Assembly (NCBI RefSeq): GCF_003426025.1
Contig: NZ_QJSH01000004.1
Coordinates: 62,001 to 126,000 of the forward strand
Origin: Paraliobacillus quinghaiensis
Lineage (GTDB): Bacteria > Bacillota > Bacilli > Bacillales > Amphibacillaceae
Length of the DNA: 64,000 bases
Reading direction: 5' to 3'
Part shown: in pieces, positions 42,089 to 50,949 of the stretch
Position numbering within the stretch: the first letter of the stretch is position 1
How the letters are laid out: every line of letters starts with the position of its first letter
Made by a program: the position numbers and the translations under genes
The notes under the pieces: model-generated
What the model saw: the letters and a program-made list of their open reading frames with translations, nothing else
What the model was told of the DNA's origin: nothing
The model's database searches: none

Positions 42089-45000
42089 TAGAGCTCCCCC
42101 TTTTCTTTCATTTTCTGTAATACTTCATCATCTTTTAGAGCTTGCAAACGGCGATAATTATTTTCTGGTAAAGTAGCATCAAACTGACAAACAGAACGGA
42201 ATGCACAATAGGTACATGCTGTCTGTTGCTTTTGTTGATAAGGGTTCAATGTTACCCCACCATTACTAATATCTACTCCAGCTTCTGTCATCAACTGCCG
42301 TACATAACCTTGCAGATCATTAAATGTATCTGACGTAGCGATTTGTGAACCACTTCTAAATGTCCCATCCTTTTTCAAACCAGCTGGCACAATGGAACTC
42401 ATGCCGGTATCTAAATCAGTATCCATCTTTTGCAGTACATTTTCATCTTCCATTAACAAACCTTGCATTTTAAATTTCTTAAACAATTTTTCCTCAATGG
42501 ACTGTTCGTTCAATGCTTTTGATTCTGACAGCATTGGGTTATGGACATGAAAATACAATACTCCTGCAGGTGTGGCCTTAAGTCCCAACCAATTTTCCGA
42601 ATTGGATAAAATCACATCTAAATAGGCAAGCATCTGCAATGCTAATCCATAGTAAACCTCAACTAAGTTCAATCCCTTAGCACTTGATTTGTAATCAATA
42701 ATTCGTAAATAAAGCGCCTCGTTTAAAGTAGCCTTATCAACACGGTCAATTCGACCACGTAAAACTAATTCATATCCATTAGGCAATTGTAATTGCAGTG
42801 GATCTAACTCACTTTTTGGTAACCCAAATCCCATCTCTAAACCGATCGGAGAAAAATCACTTTTTCTTGATTGTTCACTTAACACGTAAGTCGCTCTTGC
42901 AATAATGCGTTCGAGCTTTGTTTTCATATAATGATAGCGATTCGAACTGTGTAATATTTGATGTTGCAAAATTGGTGCTAGCTTCTCAACTGCTCGCGTT
43001 GCATATTGTGTTGCATCTTCCTGATAAATATCATTAAATGCTTTTCCTTCCCCTTGAATCCATTCGGTAATTTGCCTTAATGCCTCGTGGAACAGTTGCC
43101 CGATATCTGGTGCATCTAGCTTATATGTCTGCCGTTCTTGTAGGCCTAAACTGTATTGGGCAAAATGTTGATAAGAACAACGATGATACATTTCCATACG
43201 TGAAACACTTGCTTTTATTTGTTTTGGATAAAGCTCTTCTATTGTATCCTTTGATAAATTGGTCGTACTATTTTGATAAAAGAGACTTTGTAGTATTCTG
43301 CTTGTCTTACTATCTTGCTTCTCACTTCTAACAAACCAATTAAACACACTCCACCAAATTGGTTCAACTGGATATCCTCGTTGATATTTTGCTAGTTGCG
43401 CTGTTAGTGCTGCTTTTGTCTTAGCTGGTGTTGTAACAAAGCGATCAGCTTGTGTCATTTCTTCTGGATCTTGTAATAAGACTGGTTCACTACAAGCAGG
43501 AAAAAGATCCTGTATCCGTTTGATCACGGTTGATGGCATTTTTGCTTTTCCTTCAGCATCACTTAGTAAATAACTTACCCAAATACGATCAGACGCAACA
43601 GTGCATGCTAAATAAACATAAAACCAATCATCTAATAGTTGTTGTCTTTCACCATCCGCTAACTGCATGCCATGTTCCTGTAAAGAGGAACGATCTTCTT
43701 CTGACAACACACCATCAATACTTGGCTTCATTGGCCAAGTGCCTTCATTCACACCAAGTAAGAAAGCTGCTTTAATGCCACTAACCCTCGAACGATCGAT
43801 TGTTCCAATGACAATATGATCAATACTTGGTGGAACATGTGCGAACTTCAGTGTTTCAAAACCTGTTTCTAAACTTTGCTGAAATAACTGTAACGATATA
43901 TTCTCATTACCAATAATCTCAACCATTTCATCTAATAACTGCATGATCGCATCCCAAACTTGTTCTTGCTCACGAGCCGCTTCAATTTTACCGGTATCAT
44001 CTAATTTATCGCGAAGCTTTTCTAGTTGGACAGGGATCTGGAGCGCTTCTAACCATGTATAGATAGCGACTGCTTTTTGCTCGACAGTTTCTGCTTGATG
44101 TAACCCTTCTTCTAATGGTTCAAGAGCCTCGACTACTTGCTTTCGATAGCGATTGATTTGCTGTTGCATTTTTCTTTCTTGGTCTGTTTGTGTGGCATGA
44201 TCAAATCCACGAAAACGTTGGAAAATCCAATCATTGTCTCCAAGCCATTGATTACGTCCTCGTATACCATACTCCAATACATAGTTTTCTAATGTATCAA
44301 TTGCGTCTGCGTCAAGTGGAGACTCCTTATCCTGCGCTGGAATTAATCCTGTCTTCAATAAACGGAAAACAGCATCATAGCGCCAATTACCAACTACCAC
44401 ATCTAATGCAGAACGAATTAACTCTATTAGTGGGTGGTGTAGCATTGTCCGTTTTTCATCGATAAAAGCCGGAATCTGATAATCTTCAAAAATGGTTGCA
44501 ATTAAATCATGATACACATCTGTTTCCCGAACTAACACAACCATGTCTTGATAACGATAGCCTTCCTCTCTCACTAATCTTAAAATCTCCTGCGCTGTAC
44601 CTTCCACTTCTGCACGAGGATGCACGGCTTGGGCAATTTGAATCGGTGCTTCCCCTTGGTATGCGGGAGCAGGGCGTGTTTCAAAATGCTTTTCCAAGTG
44701 TGCAAAATATGGTTGTACATCTGATTCATCTGTTGGGATTACTTCCGTCTTCACATTTAATCCAATATCCCCAGCTATTTGTGTTAACACATGATACGTT
44801 TCTTTTGTTTGAGAAAACAGATCAAATGAAGAGACCTCATCTTGACTCGCTTGATCCAGTGTTAACGCAATAGTCATATCATCCGTTTTTTCCATTAACG
44901 CTGCGATTACTTGTTGTTCCTGCGGTGTAAAGCGATGAAAACCATCAATATAAATTGTCGCGTCATCTAAAAAAGACGTTTGCGGGATTTTTTCTGCTAG

Positions 45001-45573
45001 TAAAGCAAGTTGATCTTCATTGTCTATGTATTGTCCATACAACACATTTGCGAGATTTTCATAGATATAATGTAAATCTTCTAATTTATGTTTTAAACCA
45101 AGTTCACTTTGAGAAAGGTGATGGAATCGATCCATTTCCGCAATTTGTATCTGCAGTAGGTCTGGTGTTACACAATAACGCTTAAATTCCGTAATAACTC
45201 TTTCCATTTGTTCAATGAAACCTTTTTTCTCAATTGATTTCTGAAACATCTTCCAATCCGACGTATGCTCTTCAATAATTTTGCGTAACATCATTTGTAC
45301 ACCAGTTGAGCTAACAAATTGCTTGGTCGCTCCCCCAGTTTCTTGCAGTACACGCCATGCAAGACGTGAAAAGCTAAATACCTGAGCACGAATACTGCCG
45401 TTCACACGCTCTCCTTGCAAAAGGGCATATTCTTGTTGGAAAGTCATTTGGTCTGGCACTAAATAGATAATGGCTGAACCTTGTGGATCATCTTCCAATG
45501 ACTGTTTTATTTCATCTAAACATTGCGTACTTTTAGAAACTGTAGCATTTCCTACTAAAAACCGAATCCCCAT
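42088..45573 (-). CDS. addB: ATP-dependent helicase/nuclease subunit B
   Basis: The 1161-residue AddB subunit supplies the second nuclease and the Chi-recognition helicase-like fold. Seen are the start FLVGNATVSKST, MTFQQEYALL, AQVFSFSRLAWRVLQ, the RecB-type nuclease segment LRIIDYKSS, and the four-cysteine iron-sulfur nuclease cluster: one Cys in RCSYQHF and three in CTYCAFRSVC near the end. The P-loop is unusual: G-NATVSKS has Ser where GKT/S-type loops have Gly. It precedes addA with one-base overlap. GGGGAGGG precedes the ATG. Confidence 0.95.
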   Translation of the reverse strand: MGIRFLVGNATVSKSTQCLDEIKQSLEDDPQGSAIIYLVPDQMTFQQEYALLQGERVNGSIRAQVFSFSRLAWRVLQETGGATKQFVSSTGVQMMLRKIIEEHTSDWKMFQKSIEKKGFIEQMERVITEFKRYCVTPDLLQIQIAEMDRFHHLSQSELGLKHKLEDLHYIYENLANVLYGQYIDNEDQLALLAEKIPQTSFLDDATIYIDGFHRFTPQEQQVIAALMEKTDDMTIALTLDQASQDEVSSFDLFSQTKETYHVLTQIAGDIGLNVKTEVIPTDESDVQPYFAHLEKHFETRPAPAYQGEAPIQIAQAVHPRAEVEGTAQEILRLVREEGYRYQDMVVLVRETDVYHDLIATIFEDYQIPAFIDEKRTMLHHPLIELIRSALDVVVGNWRYDAVFRLLKTGLIPAQDKESPLDADAIDTLENYVLEYGIRGRNQWLGDNDWIFQRFRGFDHATQTDQERKMQQQINRYRKQVVEALEPLEEGLHQAETVEQKAVAIYTWLEALQIPVQLEKLRDKLDDTGKIEAAREQEQVWDAIMQLLDEMVEIIGNENISLQLFQQSLETGFETLKFAHVPPSIDHIVIGTIDRSRVSGIKAAFLLGVNEGTWPMKPSIDGVLSEEDRSSLQEHGMQLADGERQQLLDDWFYVYLACTVASDRIWVSYLLSDAEGKAKMPSTVIKRIQDLFPACSEPVLLQDPEEMTQADRFVTTPAKTKAALTAQLAKYQRGYPVEPIWWSVFNWFVRSEKQDSKTSRILQSLFYQNSTTNLSKDTIEELYPKQIKASVSRMEMYHRCSYQHFAQYSLGLQERQTYKLDAPDIGQLFHEALRQITEWIQGEGKAFNDIYQEDATQYATRAVEKLAPILQHQILHSSNRYHYMKTKLERIIARATYVLSEQSRKSDFSPIGLEMGFGLPKSELDPLQLQLPNGYELVLRGRIDRVDKATLNEALYLRIIDYKSSAKGLNLVEVYYGLALQMLAYLDVILSNSENWLGLKATPAGVLYFHVHNPMLSESKALNEQSIEEKLFKKFKMQGLLMEDENVLQKMDTDLDTGMSSIVPAGLKKDGTFRSGSQIATSDTFNDLQGYVRQLMTEAGVDISNGGVTLNPYQQKQQTACTYCAFRSVCQFDATLPENNYRRLQALKDDEVLQKMKEKGEL

Positions 45574-45641
45574 AGTATTTACCCTCCCCTTCTAGATCAA
45601 TCGACTATTTGTTCGTTTATTTTATTTTAACACGTATGATC

Positions 45642-45676
45642 AAAAAAATAGAGCATGAACATCTGTTGTGTTCATA
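45642..45676 (-). terminator. Terminator after the TVP38 gene
   Basis: ATGAACA / TGTTCAT arms with a TCTGTTG-type loop; minus-strand TTTTTTTGATC follows. Confidence 0.7.
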
Positions 45677-45690
45677 CCCATGTCACTCTT

Positions 45691-46332
45691 CTAGTCTTGT
45701 GGATACCTTGTTCTTCTTTGCAATAGCCGCTCAATATATTTACCAACTAACCAAAATAACGAGATACTAATACCCACTATAATTGTTTTCACTGGATTTT
45801 GTGCAAAGGATGCAATACTACTCCCTACATACGCAAGTGTAAAGATCATTACTGTTTTACCTAATAAAACCGCTAATATAAATTGATATTTGCTAATATT
45901 CGAAAGTGCTGCAACCGTGTTAATTATCGCGGATGGTGAAAATGGGAAGCACATTAAAATAAATAAAGGACCAAATCCGTGACGTTCTAACCAATGCGTC
46001 ACACGTTGTACTTGTTTATTCCTACGAATCCATAGGAAAAATCGTTTGTCACCTAGCTTACGAACTAGAAAGAAAACAGCTAGAGCACCGGTACTTGCAC
46101 CTGCCCAAGAAAGCAAGAAACCTTCTAATAAACCATACGCTGCAGCATTTGTCATTACAAAAACTACTAAAGGTAAAAATGGTAAAAATGCTTCAACAAA
46201 TGGTAGAAGCAATCCAGGTATAGGTCCAAAACCTTCATATGTTTTTAACAATTGTTTCAATAGTGTATCAAATTGATTTGCTTCTATTAATTCCTGTATT
46301 TGATCGATGTTATTTATGTTAGATAGATACAT
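45691..46332 (-). CDS. TVP38/TMEM64-family membrane protein (YhjE-like)
   Basis: I start at the ATG at 46332 (MYLSNINNIDQIQEL) because AAGGGG lies 11 bases upstream; it gives 213 residues. The SNARE-associated (DedA-like) core has PFVEAFLPFLPLVVFVMTNAAAYG, GASTGALAVFFLVRKLG and RHGFGPLFILMCFPFSPSAIINTVAALS. Five or six spans. DedA/TVP38 proteins affect lipid carrier or lipid scrambling; specificity is open. It corresponds to yhjE by position next to yhjD and addB. Confidence 0.85.
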   Translation of the reverse strand: MYLSNINNIDQIQELIEANQFDTLLKQLLKTYEGFGPIPGLLLPFVEAFLPFLPLVVFVMTNAAAYGLLEGFLLSWAGASTGALAVFFLVRKLGDKRFFLWIRRNKQVQRVTHWLERHGFGPLFILMCFPFSPSAIINTVAALSNISKYQFILAVLLGKTVMIFTLAYVGSSIASFAQNPVKTIIVGISISLFWLVGKYIERLLQRRTRYPQD

Positions 46333-46507
46333 ATGACTTTGACCCCTTATCTTACCATTTCTTTTTATTATTCCACTTCTTATTTTAAAGTAAACAAACA
46401 AACTTTCCTAATATTTAATAATTCTTTTTAATTTGATGTATTTTGTATTTCAAATATGCATATAATACGTTATAATAGAACAAACGTTCTTAAAAGGAGG
46501 TTACACC

Positions 46508-46897
46508 ATGCGTTATTTAACAGAATCTGAATATGCCTTAGGCTCAAGATTTTTATTTTTATCGATGGCTATTGTTGTCATTCAAAAAGATTTAGTAACA
46601 ATTGAAAAAGAAACTTCAATTAAAATAAAAGAACCATATCTTGAATTATTACAGAAGATGGAAAAGAGGGCATTTTTAGAAAGAAAGCAATTGCATAAGT
46701 ATATGAGAAAGCAAAATGTAAAAGTCATTTCTCTAGAAAAAAATGATACTTTTTCTTCTTACTTATACGTTTGCCAAGGAAGAGAAGAAAAACGCAATTA
46801 TTTTAATCCTACTATTCGCAAAAAAGTTGAACAGATCATACGTGAATTAATGGAGAATACCACCACCTTTTCTAGTCAATATTTAACCAACTCCTGA
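46508..46897 (+). CDS. YhjD-like protein
   Basis: The 129-residue soluble protein contains FLSMAIVVIQKDLVTIEKE, KIKEPYLELLQKMEK and the conserved NYFNPTIRKKVEQIIRELME end, which resemble B. subtilis YhjD. The place between yhjE and comK fits. Function unknown. AAAAGGAGGTTACACC precedes the ATG. A G-rich hairpin region follows it. Confidence 0.75.
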   Translation: MRYLTESEYALGSRFLFLSMAIVVIQKDLVTIEKETSIKIKEPYLELLQKMEKRAFLERKQLHKYMRKQNVKVISLEKNDTFSSYLYVCQGREEKRNYFNPTIRKKVEQIIRELMENTTTFSSQYLTNS

Positions 46898-46927
46898 AAA
46901 TAAGACCATTCACATAAAGTGAACCTT

Positions 46928-47056
46928 CAATCAGTGGGGGGTTTTGCACTTCCCCCACTGATTGTTAGCTGAACCATTCGGGGTGTTAGCGTCCGTTTAC
47001 TCCCACTTAATCAACTTGATTTTTCTCGATGTTTTGAAGTGGGAGTTTTACGGACG
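46928..47056. repeat. Two adjacent strong hairpins, possible IS200/IS605 end remnant
   Basis: Hairpin 1 is a perfect 13-bp stem CAATCAGTGGGGG (46928-46940) / CCCCCACTGATTG (46952-46964). Hairpin 2 has 19-bp arms CGTCCGTTTACTCCCACTT (46990-47008) and AAGTGGGAG..ACGGACG (47037-47056). CCCACTT/AAGTGGG stems also end the TnpB element at 49444-49482. There is no transposase here. Hairpin 1 may double as the terminator of yhjD. Confidence 0.45.
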
Positions 47057-47135
47057 ATTACACCGGGATAAACATTGTTGCTTTTTAATAGACGTACTTG
47101 ATAGAAAATGCACAATAACTAAGGATATCAATTCT

Positions 47136-47562
47136 TTACCCGCTACTCAAATGAAATTGGCTCCCTTTCCGCAGGCACGACCTCAACTAATTTTTAGAAG
47201 GAGATCACTTCTAAAAATGGATTTTCGCTCCGTGGGACTGCGATTACTCGCCCCATCGAAAACATTTGCTGTTCCTGCAGGAGTGTCGCCAGTTTCATTT
47301 GATTCGCTAGTTTTTTCGTTTTATAAATTTTACTATACACTCAGATTAAACCCTCTAAACTAGTGAAGGAAGCAAAGGCTTGACACTCCTTGAAAATACA
47401 AACCGATTTTCTGCGTGCGATGTTAATTCACTGAAGCATTCCTTGTCCTACGGGAACAGCGCGAGCCGAAGATCCACTTAGTAAAGCAATTTTTGCTTTA
47501 CTAAGTTAGCTAAGGCCGTGCCCGTGGAAAGGGAAAGCCTTGCTTCCGGAACGGGTTAGTAA
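47136..47562. repeat. Repeat element copy B (diverged)
   Basis: Same design as the element at 12811-13181: ends TTACCCGCT (47136-47144) and CGGGTTAGTAA (47552-47562). A first module runs CAAATGAAATTGGC..CCTTTCCGCAGG..TTTTTAGAAG / CTTCTAAAAA..GTTCCTGCAGGAGTGTCGCC..TTTCATTTG and carries an extra segment of about 40 bases. A second module runs ACGGGAACAGCGCGAGCCG .. CTTAGTAAAGCAA / TTGCTTTACTAAG .. GTGGAAAGGG. Non-coding; lies between the convergent yhjD and comK. Confidence 0.8.
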
Positions 47563-47731
47563 CATATGTTACTAATTGCTGACTTAGCAGATTAGATTCT
47601 TACGACGCATCATATGGTTAGCCCCCCAAAAAGGACGTTTTCAAAAAAACACTTTTCAAAAACCACAATATGCTGTAGGTTGACTAATATACGTCGTACT
47701 TTATATTAATTTAGTCTTAAAAAAGTCTAAA
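47563..47731. other. AT-rich gap between the repeat and comK
   Basis: It holds a small inverted repeat AATTTAGTCTTA / AAGTCTAAATT (about 47708-47733). No ORF with a start signal or known RNA was seen. Confidence 0.4.
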
Positions 47732-47770
47732 TTAAAAGAGTCACACGAGTATTAAAGTGGACTCTTTTAA
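47732..47770 (-). terminator. Possible comK terminator
   Basis: TTAAAAGAGTC-AC / GT-GACTCTTTTAA arms, with TTTAGAC beyond in the minus direction. It lies 140 bases after comK, so the assignment is uncertain. Confidence 0.4.
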
Positions 47771-47910
47771 AGTTTGTTACGATTTTCACAAATATAGGTA
47801 TTCGTATGTATTACTTATAGATTATCTATGGGTTATACAACATATTTTCGAATGAAACGAATAACCAATTAATAATTTGCATTTGTGAACACACGTTTTT
47901 TAAAATATCT

Positions 47911-48498
47911 TTACGTAAACAGGAAAAAATCTTCTTCCTCTGTCTCTTTAGTATCCTTATTCTTTTTCTTCATTGTAGTAAAATGAATTCTTTTATCCAA
48001 TAAATAACGGAATTGTGCAGTACGTTGAAGTTGATTAATCATAGAGCCATAGGAAACTTCTAAAATGATAACGCTACCATCTTTAAAAACAAATTCTGTA
48101 CCCCGGCCTGGAGCTTTACGGATGCGGTCAATATATGTGTGTGAGATCCAAGAACAATATGGATTCTGAGGAGACGCAGTCGGAAAAAAGTACATTCCAC
48201 TTGATGGATCGACTGATATTGGAACTTTATTTTGAATACCGCAGACATCTCGCGCGCCTTCTTGCCTGCCTTGTAAACTACTTCCAAAGTATTTACAACC
48301 TAAATCCATTATCTTTCTTGGTGAACGTTTAATGTGCTGAATTGATTCTTCACTAGCTTCAATCACTTTTGAATGGTAATGTCCATTCACCTTCATTGCA
48401 ATTATAGCAATTGTTAAAGGGTTAATTTCATAATCCGACTTTACTTCCGTTTCATCTTTCACATTCTCCATTCCCTTCTCGATTTTGTTTTCTTCCAT
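47911..48498 (-). CDS. comK: ComK-like competence transcription factor
   Basis: The 195-residue protein matches ComK: YEINPLTIAIIAMKVNGHYHSKVIE near 24, then IMDLGCKYFGSSLQGRQEGA and VDPSSGMYFFPTASPQNPYCSWISH. The C-terminal tail, where MecA binds in B. subtilis, is shorter and ends TEEEDFFLFT; the B. subtilis MecA-binding motif FMLYP is at best represented by FFLFT. ComK activates DNA uptake genes; it is held down by MecA-ClpCP and raised by Med, both also encoded in this window. yhjD and yhjE are on the same side as in B. subtilis. AAAGGAAGGCTGAGTAG precedes the ATG. Confidence 0.92.
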   Translation of the reverse strand: MEENKIEKGMENVKDETEVKSDYEINPLTIAIIAMKVNGHYHSKVIEASEESIQHIKRSPRKIMDLGCKYFGSSLQGRQEGARDVCGIQNKVPISVDPSSGMYFFPTASPQNPYCSWISHTYIDRIRKAPGRGTEFVFKDGSVIILEVSYGSMINQLQRTAQFRYLLDKRIHFTTMKKKNKDTKETEEEDFFLFT

Positions 48499-48820
48499 CT
48501 ACTCAGCCTTCCTTTCATAATTAAATTACTTTACTAATGAACTGTTTCTCCTTTCTTCATTCTCTTTTTCGATTAATTTCAACCTTTATCACCTAAATTC
48601 TTATAATAAATGGAATATTTAACCGAAAACACATTTATAATATACTATTACTTTGTAAAAAATGGTAGTATAAAAGTGATTTGTACCCAAATTTGTCACA
48701 TTTACGTATTAAAACTTTATTTTGTTATACTGAGCATAGGTATTAAGTATAATCTATATAGACATAGTTATATGGGAACAGACTAACATCGTCCTTGTCG
48801 GGACTAGGAAGGAGTATTAT
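48499..48820. promoter_or_regulatory. comK upstream region, divergent gap
   Basis: This AT-rich gap should hold the comK promoter (leftward) and the promoter of the gene at 48821. I looked for AAAA-N5-TTTT ComK boxes and found no convincing pair. A TTGTTATACT segment at about 48722 could be the -35 region of the rightward gene. Confidence 0.3.
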
Positions 48821-49291
48821 ATGTGGAACCCATTCAAAAAAAAGAAAACAAATGAATCTGACAAGAAAAAAGATTATCCGATTATTGATATATCAATAAC
48901 CGAATTAAAACATGCTCTTCATGAATATGGAATGGAGCTCCCAAAAGAAATTCCATTAAGTATAGTAGTTAAAGATGACTTAAGTATTGATTATCAATTG
49001 CTTGCTCCAATTTTAAAAGGGATCCCTCGTAAAAACTATTACATGTCTCGTGAAACATATGATTTATTTGAAGAAGAAGATCGACAACTCGCTGTTGATT
49101 TTGATAACGTACAACGTGCTGTTGATACCTATGTGCAACAATTGGATGATCTCCCGGTCATTCATGGCGATCCTTACCACAAAGTAAGTTATCATAAATT
49201 AGAGAAATTAAACCTACTAGACTACCGACCACACGCTGAGTTTTATATCACCGATGAAGAAAATCTGATTACGAATGTACGTCCTAGATAA
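48821..49291 (+). CDS. Soluble protein, probable DUF3939
   Basis: The 156-residue protein has a lysine-rich start (MWNPFKKKKTNESDKKKD) and a compact domain with PIIDISITELKHALHEYG, LSIVVKDDLSIDYQLLAPILKGIPRKNYYMSRETYDLFEEE and a C-terminal HAEFYITDEENLITNVRPR. I recall such proteins as DUF3939 of Bacillus; function unknown. GGAAGGAGTATTAT precedes the ATG. Confidence 0.6.
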   Translation: MWNPFKKKKTNESDKKKDYPIIDISITELKHALHEYGMELPKEIPLSIVVKDDLSIDYQLLAPILKGIPRKNYYMSRETYDLFEEEDRQLAVDFDNVQRAVDTYVQQLDDLPVIHGDPYHKVSYHKLEKLNLLDYRPHAEFYITDEENLITNVRPR

Positions 49292-49424
49292 TAAAGAAAA
49301 CTTGGCTAGCACCATTCCTCCTGGCGCAGGTGATTGCCTAGTTGGACTTATACTGATTTCCTAAAAAATTTTTACTACGTTGGCTGCTAAAATTTTATGC
49401 ATTCCTAATCAGTGCACCGAAAAG

Positions 49425-49700
49425 GGAGTATCCCATGAACACTCCCGCCACTTAATTTTCTGACGAAAATTTGAAGTGGGGGTTTCTTGTCAAAACCTTC
49501 AGGTTCCTTCTAAGTAGTTCGAGGTTTGCTCAAATCTACATGCACATTGGTGCGGAAGAATACGCAAAAGGGTACAACAAGCAACACGCACCGTAGGTGC
49601 GAGGGTCGTGACAGACCATCTACTACTTCTTGCGTTAAGCAATACGTAGATACGTTATGTTTTCGATATCGATTTTAAGGTCTCGAATATCTTTATAGAT
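49425..49700 (-). ncRNA. Probable omega (right-end) guide RNA region of TnpB
   Basis: TnpB nucleases use an RNA that starts near the tnpB 3' end and runs through the right end into flanking DNA. The downstream 200 bases are non-coding and structured (GCACCTACGGTGC hairpin at about 49588-49600, and the end hairpin at 49444-49482). Position fits; the RNA itself is inferred. Confidence 0.45.
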
Positions 49701-50834
49701 ATACTTCGAAAGGATATTCCGAGCCCCATGAATATCTCGGTGACATTCATAACCACATTTACATTTATAATTTCTAGAAGAAACTTTCTTTTTCTTCCCG
49801 CAAACGGGACACGTTTGCGATGTGTAGGATTCTTCCTGTTTGTTAATAGACATGCCTTCGGCATGCAATTTATATTCTAGATATTTGTAGATTTGACCAA
49901 AATGCCATTGAGCAGTTTTTTGGTTTGTCTTACGACTTCTGCGTTTCTTTTTATTTTTCTTTCGCTTTGATGTATTTCGTTGAACACCTTCAACATCACC
50001 GATAGCGACCTCTTTGATCTCGTTTTCTTTACACCATTCCACGAATTGGCGTGTGGTTTTATGCAGTGCATCTTTCAGTTGTCTTCCGGACTTTAATAGG
50101 ATGTAGCGCTTTACTCGATTGTATTTTTTCCATTTCTTCGAGCCTTTTTTGCATTTGGACATCTTCTTTTGAAGTTCACCCAACTTCTTATTGCGCAGTC
50201 GCTTAATGGAACGAACCTTTCGCCCCGTAATAATGGTTGCTTGCCCATTTTCTGCGAAAGCAGAAATGGAGTGGATCTCTCCTGGATCAATCGCGACGCG
50301 ATTGGTGTTAGTGTTTTCTTTTTCTTCTTTTCCATCGTCATAAGACATACTTAGCAAGAGACCGTTATCATAAGAGAGCTCAATCTCTTTGATCTTCCCT
50401 TCGGGAAGGTTATCAGGTTTAACCCATACTATAATAGGTTTTCTTCCGCGGCCTAGACTTAATTCAATTTTTCCATTTTCATAGATTTTGTAGCCAAGGT
50501 CCACCCATTTTGTGTTGAAGTGTTTTTTCTTCTTATAAGGATATTTGGTATCTTTGAACCCTTTGTCTCGAGCTTTCTTTGCAGCATCTCGAGAGAAGAG
50601 ATACTTATGGCATACTGCTTGTATCGATTGAGAATGGATCGGATAATTTCCTTTGGTTTCCGCCTGCAACTGTGTTTTGTTAACCCATTTTCCGTGCGAT
50701 ACATAATAAAATTTTGCGATTTCTAGTACATCATTCCAAATATCTCCAGAGATTCGATTGCATTCGAATAATCGATCTATATTATATTTCGTAGCAAAAA
50801 ACTTTGTTTTATGCGCTCGGATCATCATTTTCAC
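49635..50834 (-). CDS. tnpB: RNA-guided nuclease TnpB (IS200/IS605 accessory protein)
   Basis: The 399-residue protein has the N-terminal OrfB helix-turn-helix/beta part (about 1-175), RuvC-I AIDPGE with D183, a basic linker, RuvC-II region EVAIGDVEGV (275-284), the zinc finger C342-x2-C345 ... C358-x-C360 and RuvC-III HRDIHGARN with D367. At position 279, where most TnpB have the catalytic Glu (ED), this one has Gly-Asp. E282 or E186 might replace it. TnpB cuts DNA under guidance of the right-end RNA and favours retention of the element. AGGAGGTGAAAATG at the start supports the ATG at 50834. The frame is intact and full length. Confidence 0.92.
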   Translation of the reverse strand: MKMMIRAHKTKFFATKYNIDRLFECNRISGDIWNDVLEIAKFYYVSHGKWVNKTQLQAETKGNYPIHSQSIQAVCHKYLFSRDAAKKARDKGFKDTKYPYKKKKHFNTKWVDLGYKIYENGKIELSLGRGRKPIIVWVKPDNLPEGKIKEIELSYDNGLLLSMSYDDGKEEKENTNTNRVAIDPGEIHSISAFAENGQATIITGRKVRSIKRLRNKKLGELQKKMSKCKKGSKKWKKYNRVKRYILLKSGRQLKDALHKTTRQFVEWCKENEIKEVAIGDVEGVQRNTSKRKKNKKKRRSRKTNQKTAQWHFGQIYKYLEYKLHAEGMSINKQEESYTSQTCPVCGKKKKVSSRNYKCKCGYECHRDIHGARNILSKYIYKDIRDLKIDIENITYLRIA

Positions 50835-50949
50835 CTCCTAGAACAAGAATATATGTTCTTAATAAATTATAACAAACTATCTAATTTTCTCCAATATTCA
50901 TCTTTTTCTAATCGGAAAAGAAATAAAAAAGAGCGATTCATCCCCCACC

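Noticed and set aside
43080-43331. Plus-strand ORFs inside addB and addA
   Set aside because: They are antisense shadows of the long helicase-nuclease genes and have no start signals.
46962-47363. Plus-strand ORF of 133 codons after yhjD
   Set aside because: It runs through the two hairpins and the first module of repeat copy B; the frame is a by-product of repeat sequence and there is no ribosome site.
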